Assembly (NCBI GenBank): GCA_039033795.1 | Contig: JBCCBY010000019.1 | Location: 1-18,642, forward strand | DNA from: Parvularcula sp039033795 | GTDB lineage: Bacteria; Pseudomonadota; Alphaproteobacteria; Caulobacterales; Parvularculaceae | Length of the DNA stretch: 18,642 nt | Reading direction: 5' to 3' | Shown here: positions 7,833 to 15,115 of the stretch, piece by piece | Layout of the letters: the number at the start of each line of letters is the position of its first letter | Position numbering within the stretch: the stretch's first letter is position 1 | Program-made: the position numbers and the translations under genes | The notes under the pieces: model-generated | What the model saw: the letters and a program-made list of their open reading frames with translations, nothing else | The model's database searches: none | Told to the model about the DNA's origin: nothing

Positions 7833-8962
7833 CGGCCGCTGCCAAGTCTTGCTGGGATATCCATCAACAAGCGCCGGGCAAGATAGTCCGGCTGCGCATC
7901 AATGAGACCATCAGCGATAAAGGGCGCTTCAGAGAAATGCGCAAGCGCCATGCCGGCCTGATAACATGCGCTGATGGCCGCGCCGACCCGGCGGGAGGCA
8001 TCGAACTTGGTGATGATGCAGCGGCGAACACCGATATCTGCGAAAGCTGCGACCCAATCTGTGTGTTCTGAGACGTCGCCCGATGCGGGAATCACCAAAA
8101 TCATTTCTGCGCCAAGGGCCTCACGGAAGGCGCGGACCGCCTGGACATCCGCCGTCGCGAAGGGACTGACGCCGGGGGTATCTAGGATGATGCCTTCCGC
8201 AGGCCGTTCTTGGCGCATGATCTGCGCGACCTGGCGCGGCTCCTCGACGGCCCAAAACCGCGTGTCGAGTGCGTCGGCATAGGTTTGCATCTGCTCGATC
8301 GCGCCCGCCCGACCGACATCGGCGGAGATAAAGGCGAGGCGTCCGCCTTTCGCCGCTGCGCCCGCCGCGATTTTTGCCGCCGATGAGGTTTTACCGGCGC
8401 CCGTCTGACCGATGAGCATGATGGGCACGTCGCGCGAGAGATCGAGCGGAGCGAACCGCATGACCCTTGAGAGGGCGTGGCTGAGCTGGGTCAGCTCGTC
8501 ACCTCGGCTGCCGAGCTCAAGCGCCTCGTCAACCAGTGCACGGATCAAGCGCGGATTGAGGCCGTGGCGTGCAAAGCGCTGCTCCCAACGACGGTAAAGC
8601 GGATCACCCTGCGCAGGATCGCGGGCCAGTTTGCGGGAGAAGTCGCCGCGCAGCGCCCCCATGGGCGCCTCATCGCGCGGGGCTGCCGGGCGCTGTCCTG
8701 CTGTTGGGTCAACCCTCGGCTCGCGCAAACCACCCAGGCTTGGTGCTGGCGCTTGGGGTGGGGCGGACGGACGGCCGATGGAGCCGTTGGTGCCACCGCC
8801 CTCGCCATTGAACAGCGGCTGTCCACGGCGAATAGCGCGCAGCTCAACGCCGCCATCCGGGCGCCGACGCGTGGCGATCACCACGGCGTCGTCACCAAGG
8901 GCGCGCCGCATGGCGCGTTTTGCCTCGTCAACCGAGGAACCTTGGAAGGTTTGGTAACTCAT
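7829..8962 (-). CDS. flhF: FlhF-like SRP-type GTPase (flagellar placement)
   Basis: A protein of 377 residues of the FlhF branch of SRP GTPases, which set the number and polar position of flagella at the inner membrane. The N-terminus YQTFQGSSVDEAKRAMRRALGDDAVVIATR is the typical FlhF B-domain opening. A Pro/Gly-rich linker follows, then the NG domain: G1 GQTGAGKT (about 185-192), ISADVGRAGAIEQMQTYADAL, G3 DTPG (261-264) and G4 TKFD (318-321). The start is taken at the ATG 8960-8962 because the B-domain begins there. An ATG at 9047-9049 would add 29 residues that do not look like the family, although the ribosome site at 8962 is weak. The G3 loop reads DTPGVSPF without the Arg of SRP GTPases (DTAGR). 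It lies directly downstream of sciP. Confidence 0.82.
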   Translation of the reverse strand: MSYQTFQGSSVDEAKRAMRRALGDDAVVIATRRRPDGGVELRAIRRGQPLFNGEGGGTNGSIGRPSAPPQAPAPSLGGLREPRVDPTAGQRPAAPRDEAPMGALRGDFSRKLARDPAQGDPLYRRWEQRFARHGLNPRLIRALVDEALELGSRGDELTQLSHALSRVMRFAPLDLSRDVPIMLIGQTGAGKTSSAAKIAAGAAAKGGRLAFISADVGRAGAIEQMQTYADALDTRFWAVEEPRQVAQIMRQERPAEGIILDTPGVSPFATADVQAVRAFREALGAEMILVIPASGDVSEHTDWVAAFADIGVRRCIITKFDASRRVGAAISACYQAGMALAHFSEAPFIADGLIDAQPDYLARRLLMDIPARLGSGR

Positions 8963-9059
8963 TGGTTTTGGCGCGGCTCTTTCTCGTGCGTGAAGATAGC
9001 ACGCCGAGCGTCCTAACGGTTCATAGGCTAAGCTGAAAGGTCCGCGCATGATAACCCTT

Positions 9060-9080
9060 GCTCAGAAAATATCTCTGAGC
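9060..9080. repeat. Perfect 7-bp inverted repeat between sciP and flhF
   Basis: GCTCAGA and TCTGAGC flank a 7-base AT-rich centre. It lies about 100 bases upstream of the flhF start and 41 bases beyond the strong hairpin that follows sciP. It could be an operator or part of a leader; no T-run suggests a terminator. Confidence 0.35.
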
Positions 9081-9120
9081 CCATTGCTGCTGGTCAGAAC
9101 AGAGGGATGCATGCACCATG

Positions 9121-9151
9121 CCGCCCATCGACTTTGTCGGTCGATGGGCGG
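9121..9151 (-). terminator. Strong hairpin downstream of sciP
   Basis: CCGCCCATCGAC and GTCGATGGGCGG make a perfect 12-bp stem around a 7-base loop, beginning 12 bases after the sciP stop in the leftward direction. No clear T-run follows, so it may be a Rho-assisted terminator or a 3'-stabilising stem-loop rather than a classical terminator. It could weaken read-through from sciP into flhF. Confidence 0.6.
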
Positions 9152-9163
9152 TAAGTTGTTGAT

Positions 9164-9445
9164 TTAACGGTATTGCTGGACCCGCGTTGCGCGGAGACCT
9201 TGCATTCCGTGTTTGTCGATCGCCCGTTCCCAGGAAGCATACTCTTCATCGGTCAGCTTATAGCGATCACAAGCGGATTCGAGGCTGAGGAGCCCACCGC
9301 GCACAGCTGACACCACTTCAGCTTTGCGGCGGATTACCCAGCGCTTGGTGTTAGGAGAAGGCAGATCAGCGAGCGTGAGCGGCGTCCCATCGGGGCCGAT
9401 CACATATGGCTCGCGTTGCTGTCGTTGCGTCATTAGGCCGTTCAT
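9164..9445 (-). CDS. sciP: CtrA inhibitor SciP (DUF1153 family)
   Basis: A 93-residue small helix-turn-helix protein of the DUF1153 family. In Caulobacter, SciP binds CtrA and blocks activation of CtrA-dependent promoters, including flagellar genes, after division. The whole length fits: YVIGPDGTPLTLADLPSPNTKRWVIRRKAEVVSAVRGGLLSLESACDRYKLTDEEYASWERAIDKHG, with the conserved ending LRATRVQQYR. The start at 9443-9445 is favoured by GGGGA 6 bases upstream. Met5 (9431-9433) would match the usual family N-terminus but has no ribosome site. Located upstream of an FlhF-like gene on the same strand. A near-consensus CtrA box lies about 100 bases upstream, fitting the known control of sciP by CtrA. 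Confidence 0.92.
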   Translation of the reverse strand: MNGLMTQRQQREPYVIGPDGTPLTLADLPSPNTKRWVIRRKAEVVSAVRGGLLSLESACDRYKLTDEEYASWERAIDKHGMQGLRATRVQQYR

Positions 9446-9541
9446 TCACAATCCCCACGTAGACCACCCCCACGGCGGTTTAGGCTCGTCTTGAGCAGTG
9501 ATAATACGTAACAGCCTCTAAGATTGGCCTAAGCACCAAGG

Positions 9542-9556
9542 TTGAAAGCAAGTTAA
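9542..9556. promoter_or_regulatory. Near-consensus CtrA box upstream of sciP
   Basis: TTGA-N7-TTAA on the plus strand (TTAA-N7-TCAA on the minus) matches 7 of 8 bases of the CtrA consensus TTAA-N7-TTAA. It is 97 bases upstream of the sciP start. A TATTAT hexamer on the minus strand (9501-9506) could be a -10 box, but it is 36 bases from the CtrA box, farther than in typical CtrA-activated promoters. Confidence 0.4.
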
Positions 9557-9558
9557 GT

Positions 9559-9585
9559 CCATGAGGAAAAAAGGCTTTTTCATGG
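9559..9585. repeat. Hairpin-forming inverted repeat between DUF gene and sciP
   Basis: CCATGA and TCATGG form the outer arms and AAAA/TTTT an inner arm, with a 2-base bulge and a short loop. It adjoins the CtrA-like box in the 239-base gap that otherwise holds no gene I can support. It may terminate the leftward gene ending at 9685 or act in the sciP promoter. Confidence 0.3.
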
Positions 9586-9613
9586 CACTTCATGTACCGC
9601 AGCGAAACAGAAT

Positions 9614-9640
9614 GCGGTTTGGTGTTCCCGAATGAACCGC
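9614..9640 (-). terminator. Possible terminator of the unknown-function gene upstream
   Basis: GCGGTT and AACCGC form 6-bp arms with partially paired inner GTTC/GAAC. The element starts 44 bases beyond the stop of the leftward gene ending at 9685, and ATTCTGTTT follows it on that strand. The T-run is interrupted, so this is a weak call. Confidence 0.3.
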
Positions 9641-9684
9641 TTCTTGAGGTGTCTTGCGGAAGCGTGAAGCGAAAAGCGCTAACC

Positions 9685-10137
9685 TTACAGCTTATGGGTA
9701 ACGTCTTGGAGGGTGTCCTTAAGGGGTGCCAAATCCGGCGCAAAAGGTTCGCGGCGCGCCTTTACGGACCACAAAAGATCCTTCGAATAGTGGCGGCTCA
9801 GCCAGGCCATTCCGCCGAGGGGAGAGGCCATCACCGCATCATGGATCTCGCTCAAGGAGTGCTGAGCGGCATGGTCGATGATCATCATCGCCATGTCCAT
9901 GCAGGCGTAGGTGATGGTGGCGTGATAGCCATCGGAGTCGGTGTTTTGACCCCCGACGGCCTCGTTATAGGGCGGTATCGCAGCGGCGATGGTCTCAAAC
10001 GGTCTCGCGTCTGTTCTCGCAATCCTTAGCGCCGCCGCCCAATGGGCTGCATGTGTCCATTCTGCCTTGGGGAGCGAACGATCGAGCAGGCGTTTCGCGA
10101 TGCTCTCAATCTCCAGGTCATTATAGGGCAGGGACAC
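9685..10137 (-). CDS. Conserved protein of unknown function
   Basis: A cytoplasmic protein of 150 residues, rich in His and aromatic residues, without signal peptide or membrane segment. The pattern LPKAEWTHAAHWAAALRIAR, then PPYNEAVGGQNTDSDGYHATIT, resembles a family of uncharacterised bacterial proteins I have seen with the same TH-AAH and YNEA-GG-NT-GYH spacing. The conserved His and Asn/Thr residues look like a metal or ligand site (inference). The GTG start (10135-10137) has AGGA about 7 bases upstream. The gene is divergent from aspS with a 78-base gap. A plus-strand frame across the same region is read as an antisense shadow because this one carries the recognisable protein pattern. 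Confidence 0.75.
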   Translation of the reverse strand: MSLPYNDLEIESIAKRLLDRSLPKAEWTHAAHWAAALRIARTDARPFETIAAAIPPYNEAVGGQNTDSDGYHATITYACMDMAMMIIDHAAQHSLSEIHDAVMASPLGGMAWLSRHYSKDLLWSVKARREPFAPDLAPLKDTLQDVTHKL

Positions 10138-10215
10138 GGGGCTGATCCTAGGCGGTTCTTGACGGTTTCGGCGCGCCGCTTCATGGCACGATTTTCGTGT
10201 TTAGGACGTTCTATC

Positions 10216-12042
10216 ATGCATGCTTATCGCTCGCACCATTGCGGCGCGCTCCGGGCCTCCGATGTCGGATCAGAGGTTCGCCTCTCAGGCTGGGTTCACC
10301 GGAAGCGCGACCATGGCGGCCTTTTGTTCATCGACCTGCGGGACCATTACGGCCTGACGCAGATCTTGTGCGAACCTGAAGAGGCGTTTTTCGCCGATGT
10401 CGAAGCGGTGCGGGCAGAAAGCTGCATCCGTATTGATGGCGTGGTCGTCGCCCGGGATGATGATGCGAAGAACCCCAACCTCGCCACCGGCGAGATCGAA
10501 GTCCGTATCAAGACGTTTGAGGTGATGAGCGCCGCGGGCGATCTGCCGCTGCCTGTCTTTGGTGAGCCCGACTATCCTGAAGACATTCGTATGCGGCACC
10601 GGTATCTCGATCTGCGCCGGGAGACGATGCACAAAAACATCGCGATGCGTTCGGGCGTGGTTGCCAAGCTCCGCCGCGGGATGGAGGATGCTGGGTTCAC
10701 GGAGTACCAGACGCCAATCCTCACGGCCTCATCGCCTGAGGGTGCACGCGACTTTCTCGTTCCCTCGCGCCTTCATCCGGGCAAGTTCTTTGCGCTGCCC
10801 CAGGCGCCGCAGATCTTCAAACAGCTTATCATGGTCTCCGGCTTTGATCGCTATTTTCAGATCGCGCCCTGTTTCCGCGACGAGGATGCCCGCGCAGACC
10901 GCTCAGCGGGTGAGTTCTATCAGCTCGATATCGAGATGAGCTTTGTTGAGCAGCAGGAGGTCTTTGACACCACCGGCCCCGTCGTCGAGGCGGCCTTCAA
11001 AGCCTTTGCCGGTGAGCGCAAGGTCGATGATTACAGCAGCTGGCAACATATTCCTTATGCGGAGTCCATGCTGAAATACGGATCGGATAAACCCGACCTG
11101 CGCGTGCCCCTCGAAATGCAGATTGTGACGGAGCATTTCAAAGGCTCTGGTTTCAAGATTTTCGCCTCGATGGCGGAAGATCCTGAGAAGCAGATCCGTG
11201 CGATCCCGGCGCCGGGCGGAGGCAGCCGTGCGTTCTGTGACCGGATGAACTCTTGGGCTCAGAAACAGGGCCTTCCGGGCATGGGCTACATCATGTTTGA
11301 TGATGGCGACGGCAAAGGTCCTCTCGCCAAGAACATCGGTCCTGAACGCACCCACGCGATCCGTGAACAACTTGGCCTTGGGGAAGGGGACGCGGCCTTC
11401 TTCCTCGCCGGTAAGCCAGAAGAGTTCGAGAAAATTGCTGGAGGCGCGCGGGTGGAGATTGCCCGTGAGCTGCAAGGCATGGGCAAGACCATGCCCGATG
11501 GCTCGCCGCTCTTTGATGAGAACCGCTTTGCGTTCTGCTGGATCGTCGACTTCCCGATGTATGAGTGGGATGAGGAGCATAAGAAGATCGAGTTTGGCCA
11601 CAACCCGTTCTCGATGCCGCAAGGCGGTCTTGACGCGCTGGAGGCTGCCGCGACCGATGAGGAGGTTTTGGCCCTCAAAGCGAACCAGTACGACCTCGTC
11701 TGCAATGGTTATGAGATGGCCTCCGGCGCGATCCGAAACCACAAGCCCGAGGTGATGTATGCCGCTTTTGCGAAGGCGGGATACGGACCGGAGGTCGTTG
11801 AGAACGAATTCGGCGGCATGCTGAACGCGTTTAAATTCGGTGCGCCCCCTCACGGCGGGGTCGCTTATGGTGTCGACCGGATTGTCATGCTGCTGGCCGA
11901 TCAAGAGAACATCCGCGAAGTGACGATGTTCCCACTGACCCAGAATGCAGAAGATCTCCTCCTCGGCGCGCCGTCAGAAGCATCCGACGAGCAGCTCAAG
12001 GACGTCCATATTCGGGTGGTTCAGCCCATCAAAGAAGCCTAA
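10216..12042 (+). CDS. aspS: Aspartyl-tRNA synthetase (probably non-discriminating, Asp/Asn)
   Basis: A class II synthetase of 608 residues that charges tRNA-Asp and, if non-discriminating, also tRNA-Asn for later amidation by GatCAB. Order of parts: N-terminal OB-fold anticodon-binding domain (about 1-110, GWVHRKRDHGGLLFIDLRD), catalytic domain with motif 2 CFRDEDARADR (219-229), inserted GAD domain (about 290-420), and motif 3 GGVAYGVDRIVMLL (547-560). His33 in RDHGG matches the His reported as a determinant of non-discriminating AspRS in Pseudomonas; the discriminating E. coli enzyme has Leu in RDLGS. The ATG at 10216 starts where family N-termini begin and has AGGA about 9 bases upstream; the frame stays open further 5' but that part is antisense to the neighbour. 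Confidence 0.97.
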   Translation: MHAYRSHHCGALRASDVGSEVRLSGWVHRKRDHGGLLFIDLRDHYGLTQILCEPEEAFFADVEAVRAESCIRIDGVVVARDDDAKNPNLATGEIEVRIKTFEVMSAAGDLPLPVFGEPDYPEDIRMRHRYLDLRRETMHKNIAMRSGVVAKLRRGMEDAGFTEYQTPILTASSPEGARDFLVPSRLHPGKFFALPQAPQIFKQLIMVSGFDRYFQIAPCFRDEDARADRSAGEFYQLDIEMSFVEQQEVFDTTGPVVEAAFKAFAGERKVDDYSSWQHIPYAESMLKYGSDKPDLRVPLEMQIVTEHFKGSGFKIFASMAEDPEKQIRAIPAPGGGSRAFCDRMNSWAQKQGLPGMGYIMFDDGDGKGPLAKNIGPERTHAIREQLGLGEGDAAFFLAGKPEEFEKIAGGARVEIARELQGMGKTMPDGSPLFDENRFAFCWIVDFPMYEWDEEHKKIEFGHNPFSMPQGGLDALEAAATDEEVLALKANQYDLVCNGYEMASGAIRNHKPEVMYAAFAKAGYGPEVVENEFGGMLNAFKFGAPPHGGVAYGVDRIVMLLADQENIREVTMFPLTQNAEDLLLGAPSEASDEQLKDVHIRVVQPIKEA

Positions 12043-12053
12043 AGCGCCGGACT

Positions 12054-12560
12054 ATGCTGGTCGCCTCGCTTCTTGCTGCGCTCGCGCTTGCTGCGCCGTC
12101 TTCTCAAGAGGAGGCGATCCTTGATGTGCTCGACCGCTTTTTTGTGGCGCTCGAGCGTGCGGACACCGACACGATGCGGGCGATGATGGATGACAAGGCT
12201 GCGTTGACATCGCTGCGGCCAGGCGAGGCCAGCGCGCCCATCGTCAACACAACGGACCGTGATCAATGGCTAGAGGGTCTTGCGGGTCTCGAGGGTGTGA
12301 TTGTCGAGCTTTATTGGGACCCAAAGGTGGAGATCTCCCCTGTCGGTCTTGCACACGCTTGGGTCCCTTACGTGGTTGAGGCCAACGGAGAGCGAATCCA
12401 TTGCGGGATCGACGCCTTCACGCTGGTTCGGCGTGAGGGTGGCTGGATCATCTCGGGTCTATACGACACGCGGGATCCTGAAGGCTGTGAACGCCTCGGC
12501 GTTGAGGGGGCGCGCGAGACGATGCGGCCCGTCGCGTTGCGGGCGAAACTCAAGTCGTAG
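12054..12560 (+). CDS. Exported SnoaL/NTF2-like protein
   Basis: A 168-residue protein with a short hydrophobic N-terminus (MLVASLLAALALAAPSSQ), probably a signal peptide. The body resembles the NTF2/SnoaL-like fold: an N-terminal helix pair ILDVLDRFFVALERADTDTMRAMMDDKA, then beta strands including LYWDPKVEISPVGLAHAWVPYVVEANG, HCGIDAFTLVRREGGWIISGLYDTRD. Such proteins are often enzymes or binding modules, and no active site can be named here. It begins 11 bases after the aspS stop, so it is probably co-transcribed with aspS. The ribosome site is weak, which fits translational coupling. Confidence 0.75.
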   Translation: MLVASLLAALALAAPSSQEEAILDVLDRFFVALERADTDTMRAMMDDKAALTSLRPGEASAPIVNTTDRDQWLEGLAGLEGVIVELYWDPKVEISPVGLAHAWVPYVVEANGERIHCGIDAFTLVRREGGWIISGLYDTRDPEGCERLGVEGARETMRPVALRAKLKS

Positions 12561-12563
12561 CGG

Positions 12564-12584
12564 AGAGGCGGCGACCACCGCTCT
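12564..12584. terminator. Weak hairpin between convergent genes
   Basis: AGAG-CGG and CCG-CTCT arms with one bulged G and a 6-base loop lie in the 38-base gap between the convergent aspS-linked gene and the FAD oxidoreductase gene; TTT follows on the plus strand. It may terminate the rightward transcript. Low stability makes this tentative. Confidence 0.3.
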
Positions 12585-12598
12585 TTCCATCACCGCAT

Positions 12599-13990
12599 CT
12601 AAGCGGCCTCTTGCTCCGCGATCAGCTTTTGCAGGTTGAACGCGGCCGGCATCATCGCGGCTTGCATACGGTCGAGGATCTCTTTGCGTTCAGGAAGCGT
12701 GTTGTCGCCCTCGCCGATCACGCTCGAAAAAGGATCAAGCCGCGACTGGCGCATAAAGGTCGAGACCAGCGGCGAGTCCCGCCAGGCGGCTGCGTTCATA
12801 AAACCTGCGAGCGTTGTCTTGAAAAAATCCGCAGGCGTATCAGGCAGCGGCACCGGTGTGGAGAGCTTGTTCTTTTCCTCGTCCGTATCGAGGTTGGCTT
12901 CGAGGTGTGCGATCAGCGTGGCGCTGAAGCTAACCGACGGGAAACGGACGAGCTGGCAGGTGATTTCATCGCCTTGGAACATCGGGACTTGCTCTTGGCG
13001 TGAGATGGCCGACGCTGTGCAGTCCACCGCCAGCGTACCAACGGGAAGCTGGACCGAGCCGCCATCGAGCACCACTTGATGAGCCTCAAGGGTTTGGACG
13101 CGCCCCATACGGACGATGTTTCGAAGCGTTTGCAGCATCGCAATTTCGCGTTCCGTGACCGTCGCTGCGTGGAACATTTGCGGCATCACGGCTTGATCGA
13201 CGCGCAGCCAATTGCCGTGCTCTTCTTGCCGAAGCGCGAAATCACCCGCGGATGTGGCGGCCGCGATCGCTTCGAGCATGGAGGCGAAACCGCCGATCGT
13301 GTCGCCAAAGAAAGACTGCGCTGACTGGGCTGTTCGGCGGTTGATGAGCCAGCTATCGCGCGGAACGATCCAGGTGATCATGTCAGGATCAGCGCCGGAT
13401 TTGAGCAGGAACAAGCAGGTATCGATCGCGGTCTTGCCGCCACCGACAATCAAAAAGTGCTGATAAAAGGGTGCAAGCCGTGGCAAGTCATTGGGCGGGC
13501 AGACCGATGCTCCTGGCCCTACGTCGTATTTGGGCGGATGGGTTTTCGGTACAGCGTTTTCAAAACGCCCGGCATTGACCACTTTCTTCCGGACCGTGAT
13601 CGGTTTGATCCCGCCCCCAAGCAAGGACTTGACCGATCGGTCCTCGGTTACTTCATGAAGAGGGAAGTAATGCACCCGGCCCGACGGGATCAGGCGCTCT
13701 CGCAAGCAGGTTTGGAAATGGTTGGTGACTTCGGTTCCGCTCGCTAGGCAATGAAGGCCAGCATTGGGTCCATCCGTGTCCACCCGGTCGGTGCCGAGGG
13801 TCGCAGAAGGGACCCCGTAATAAGACGCGGGCTGATGAAGTTCAACAAAGGGATAGGTGTCCACCCAATGCCCGCCCGCATGGCCCCGGCGATCAACGAT
13901 TGCCATCGTTGCGTCTGTGTCTGTGAACAGCTGATCGGCAAAGCAAAGGCCCGTCGTCCCAGCACCAATAATGAGATAATCGACTTCCAC
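12599..13990 (-). CDS. FAD/NAD(P)-dependent oxidoreductase
   Basis: A flavoprotein of 463 residues with the two-Rossmann layout of flavin monooxygenase-like enzymes. The first dinucleotide motif GAGTTG (9-14) follows the strand DYLII and binds FAD. A substrate/FAD region GGHWVDTYPFVELHQPASYYGV comes next. The second motif GGGKTA (183-188) in FLIVGGGKTAIDTCLFLL should bind NAD(P)H. VDCTASAISR fits the late ATG/DCTG-type strand of this fold. The FMO signature FxGxxxHxxx(Y/F) is not seen. No signal peptide. The GTG start (13988-13990) has GGAGG a few bases upstream. It lies 52 bases downstream of the CcmG-like gene on the same strand, so a shared transcript is likely. Substrate unknown. Confidence 0.85.
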   Translation of the reverse strand: MEVDYLIIGAGTTGLCFADQLFTDTDATMAIVDRRGHAGGHWVDTYPFVELHQPASYYGVPSATLGTDRVDTDGPNAGLHCLASGTEVTNHFQTCLRERLIPSGRVHYFPLHEVTEDRSVKSLLGGGIKPITVRKKVVNAGRFENAVPKTHPPKYDVGPGASVCPPNDLPRLAPFYQHFLIVGGGKTAIDTCLFLLKSGADPDMITWIVPRDSWLINRRTAQSAQSFFGDTIGGFASMLEAIAAATSAGDFALRQEEHGNWLRVDQAVMPQMFHAATVTEREIAMLQTLRNIVRMGRVQTLEAHQVVLDGGSVQLPVGTLAVDCTASAISRQEQVPMFQGDEITCQLVRFPSVSFSATLIAHLEANLDTDEEKNKLSTPVPLPDTPADFFKTTLAGFMNAAAWRDSPLVSTFMRQSRLDPFSSVIGEGDNTLPERKEILDRMQAAMMPAAFNLQKLIAEQEAA

Positions 13991-14042
13991 CAGGTTCCTC
14001 CGCGCAATTTTCGTGTTTTGACGAGGTTAGGCGGCGGTATGC

Positions 14043-14597
14043 TTAGGCGCCAAGATCTTTATCAGCCACCTCAGCTTCAAGCTGTCGCACCAAGGGATCA
14101 ATCTCGCGACGCCATACCCGCTCGGTCAGAACACCGACGTGCCGATGACGAATGATCCCGTTCTTGTCGATCACGAAGGTTTCAGGCGCGCCCGTGACAC
14201 CGAATTCTGCCACCGCCCGGCCGGTCTGATCGAGCCCCACCGCCTCAAAAGGGCTGCCGTAGCGGTCAAGCCATTGCGCACCTGCTTCGGGCGTGTCGTT
14301 CCAATCAAGCCCATAAATCCTGAAACCGCGCTCTTGAAGCTCCATCAAAAAAGGATGCTCATACGTGCAATAGGTGCACCAGGACCCCCAGACATTCACC
14401 AGCGTGACCTCGCCTTTGAGGGTGGAGGGATCAAAAGGTCCGTTGTAGCGCGGCAGGGGCTCAAGCTCGACCGATGGCGCTGGCTTGCCAATCAGCGCCG
14501 ATGGTAACGACGTGCCGTCAATAGAGAGCCCGCGATAAGCAAAAACCGCCACCATGCCAAAGGCGATCGCTGGAAGGATCAAGATTTGTCGATTCAT
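14043..14597 (-). CDS. ccmG: DsbE/CcmG-type thiol:disulfide interchange protein
   Basis: A 184-residue membrane-anchored periplasmic thioredoxin. An N-terminal helix (about 5-22) is followed by a TlpA/DsbE thioredoxin fold: LVNVWGSWCTYCTYEHPFLMEL with redox Cys74 and Cys77, FRIYGLDWNDTPEAGAQWL, then GVTGAPETFVIDKNGIIRHRHVG with the cis-Pro138. The latter block is diagnostic of CcmG/DsbE, which keeps apocytochrome or CcmH thiols reduced during cytochrome c assembly. The active site WCTYC differs from the common WCPTC/WCVPC. No other ccm gene lies in the window, and the gene precedes a flavoprotein gene, so a different thiol-reducing role is possible. ATG at 14595-14597. Confidence 0.85.
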   Translation of the reverse strand: MNRQILILPAIAFGMVAVFAYRGLSIDGTSLPSALIGKPAPSVELEPLPRYNGPFDPSTLKGEVTLVNVWGSWCTYCTYEHPFLMELQERGFRIYGLDWNDTPEAGAQWLDRYGSPFEAVGLDQTGRAVAEFGVTGAPETFVIDKNGIIRHRHVGVLTERVWRREIDPLVRQLEAEVADKDLGA

Positions 14598-14702
14598 GTC
14601 CCCGATATGGCGAAGGGGGCTTGTAAACGGAAGAGCGCATTCTTTTATCGATAAACATGATGCATGAACGCATCGTCATCTGGGCATGGAAGGGAGGCTC
14701 TT

Positions 14703-15101
14703 ATGAGTGAGGTGACTGAAAGCGAGAAGAAAGCTGGTGGCGGGTTCGCCAAGTTTTTGCTTTTTCTGATGATCTTGGCGATCGCACTCGGCACCTATAC
14801 GCTTTACACTTATGGAGCAGACGGACACATCACGATAAACGGGCGCAGCGTGGATGATCTGGCGCTTTGGGAAGTCGCTGGCGCCGTGGCGATTGGTTTT
14901 GTGGGTCTCGTCATTGGACTGATTGGCGGTTTGATCGGTGTTGTGGTGGCGCTCGCGGCGGCGTCGATCGCTGTTGCTTTGGGGCTTCTGGGCATTTTTG
15001 CGGGCATCTTTTTGACGGCTGGGTTTTTGCTTGGTCCCATCTTGCTCATCATTTTGATTGTCATGGTCATCCGTAAGCGCACCAATCCAGACGTCATCTG
15101 A
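14703..15101 (+). CDS. Small multi-span inner-membrane protein, unknown function
   Basis: A 132-residue protein. A charged N-terminus (MSEVTESEKK) precedes a first hydrophobic helix at about 16-36. A short hydrophilic loop follows, reading GADGHITINGRSVDDLALWE. Then comes a long Gly/Ala/Ile-rich hydrophobic region (about 57-124) that fits two or three further spans, ending in the positive RKRTNPDVI. The ATG at 14703 is preferred to an in-frame ATG at 14664 because GGGAGG lies 6 bases upstream (14692-14697). No family recognised. Gly-rich packed helices suggest a structural or channel-like membrane role, but this is only inference. Divergent from the CcmG-like gene with a 105-base gap. Confidence 0.75.
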   Translation: MSEVTESEKKAGGGFAKFLLFLMILAIALGTYTLYTYGADGHITINGRSVDDLALWEVAGAVAIGFVGLVIGLIGGLIGVVVALAAASIAVALGLLGIFAGIFLTAGFLLGPILLIILIVMVIRKRTNPDVI

Positions 15102-15115
15102 ATATCTGAAGAAAA

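Noticed and set aside
8963..9049. A 29-residue N-terminal extension of the FlhF-like protein
   Set aside because: The FlhF B-domain starts at the Met at 8960-8962, and the extra residues do not resemble the family; kept only as an alternative start.
9592..10029. A 145-codon frame on the plus strand upstream of aspS
   Set aside because: It is antisense to the gene at 9685-10137, which carries a recognisable conserved protein pattern and a ribosome site; the plus-strand product looks like random sequence.
10042..10215. A 58-codon N-terminal extension of AspRS
   Set aside because: Family N-termini match the ATG at 10216, and the extension is antisense to the divergent gene.
10903..11904. A 333-codon minus-strand frame inside aspS
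   Set aside because: aspS is certain from its motifs, and the opposite frame has no recognisable domain or ribosome site.
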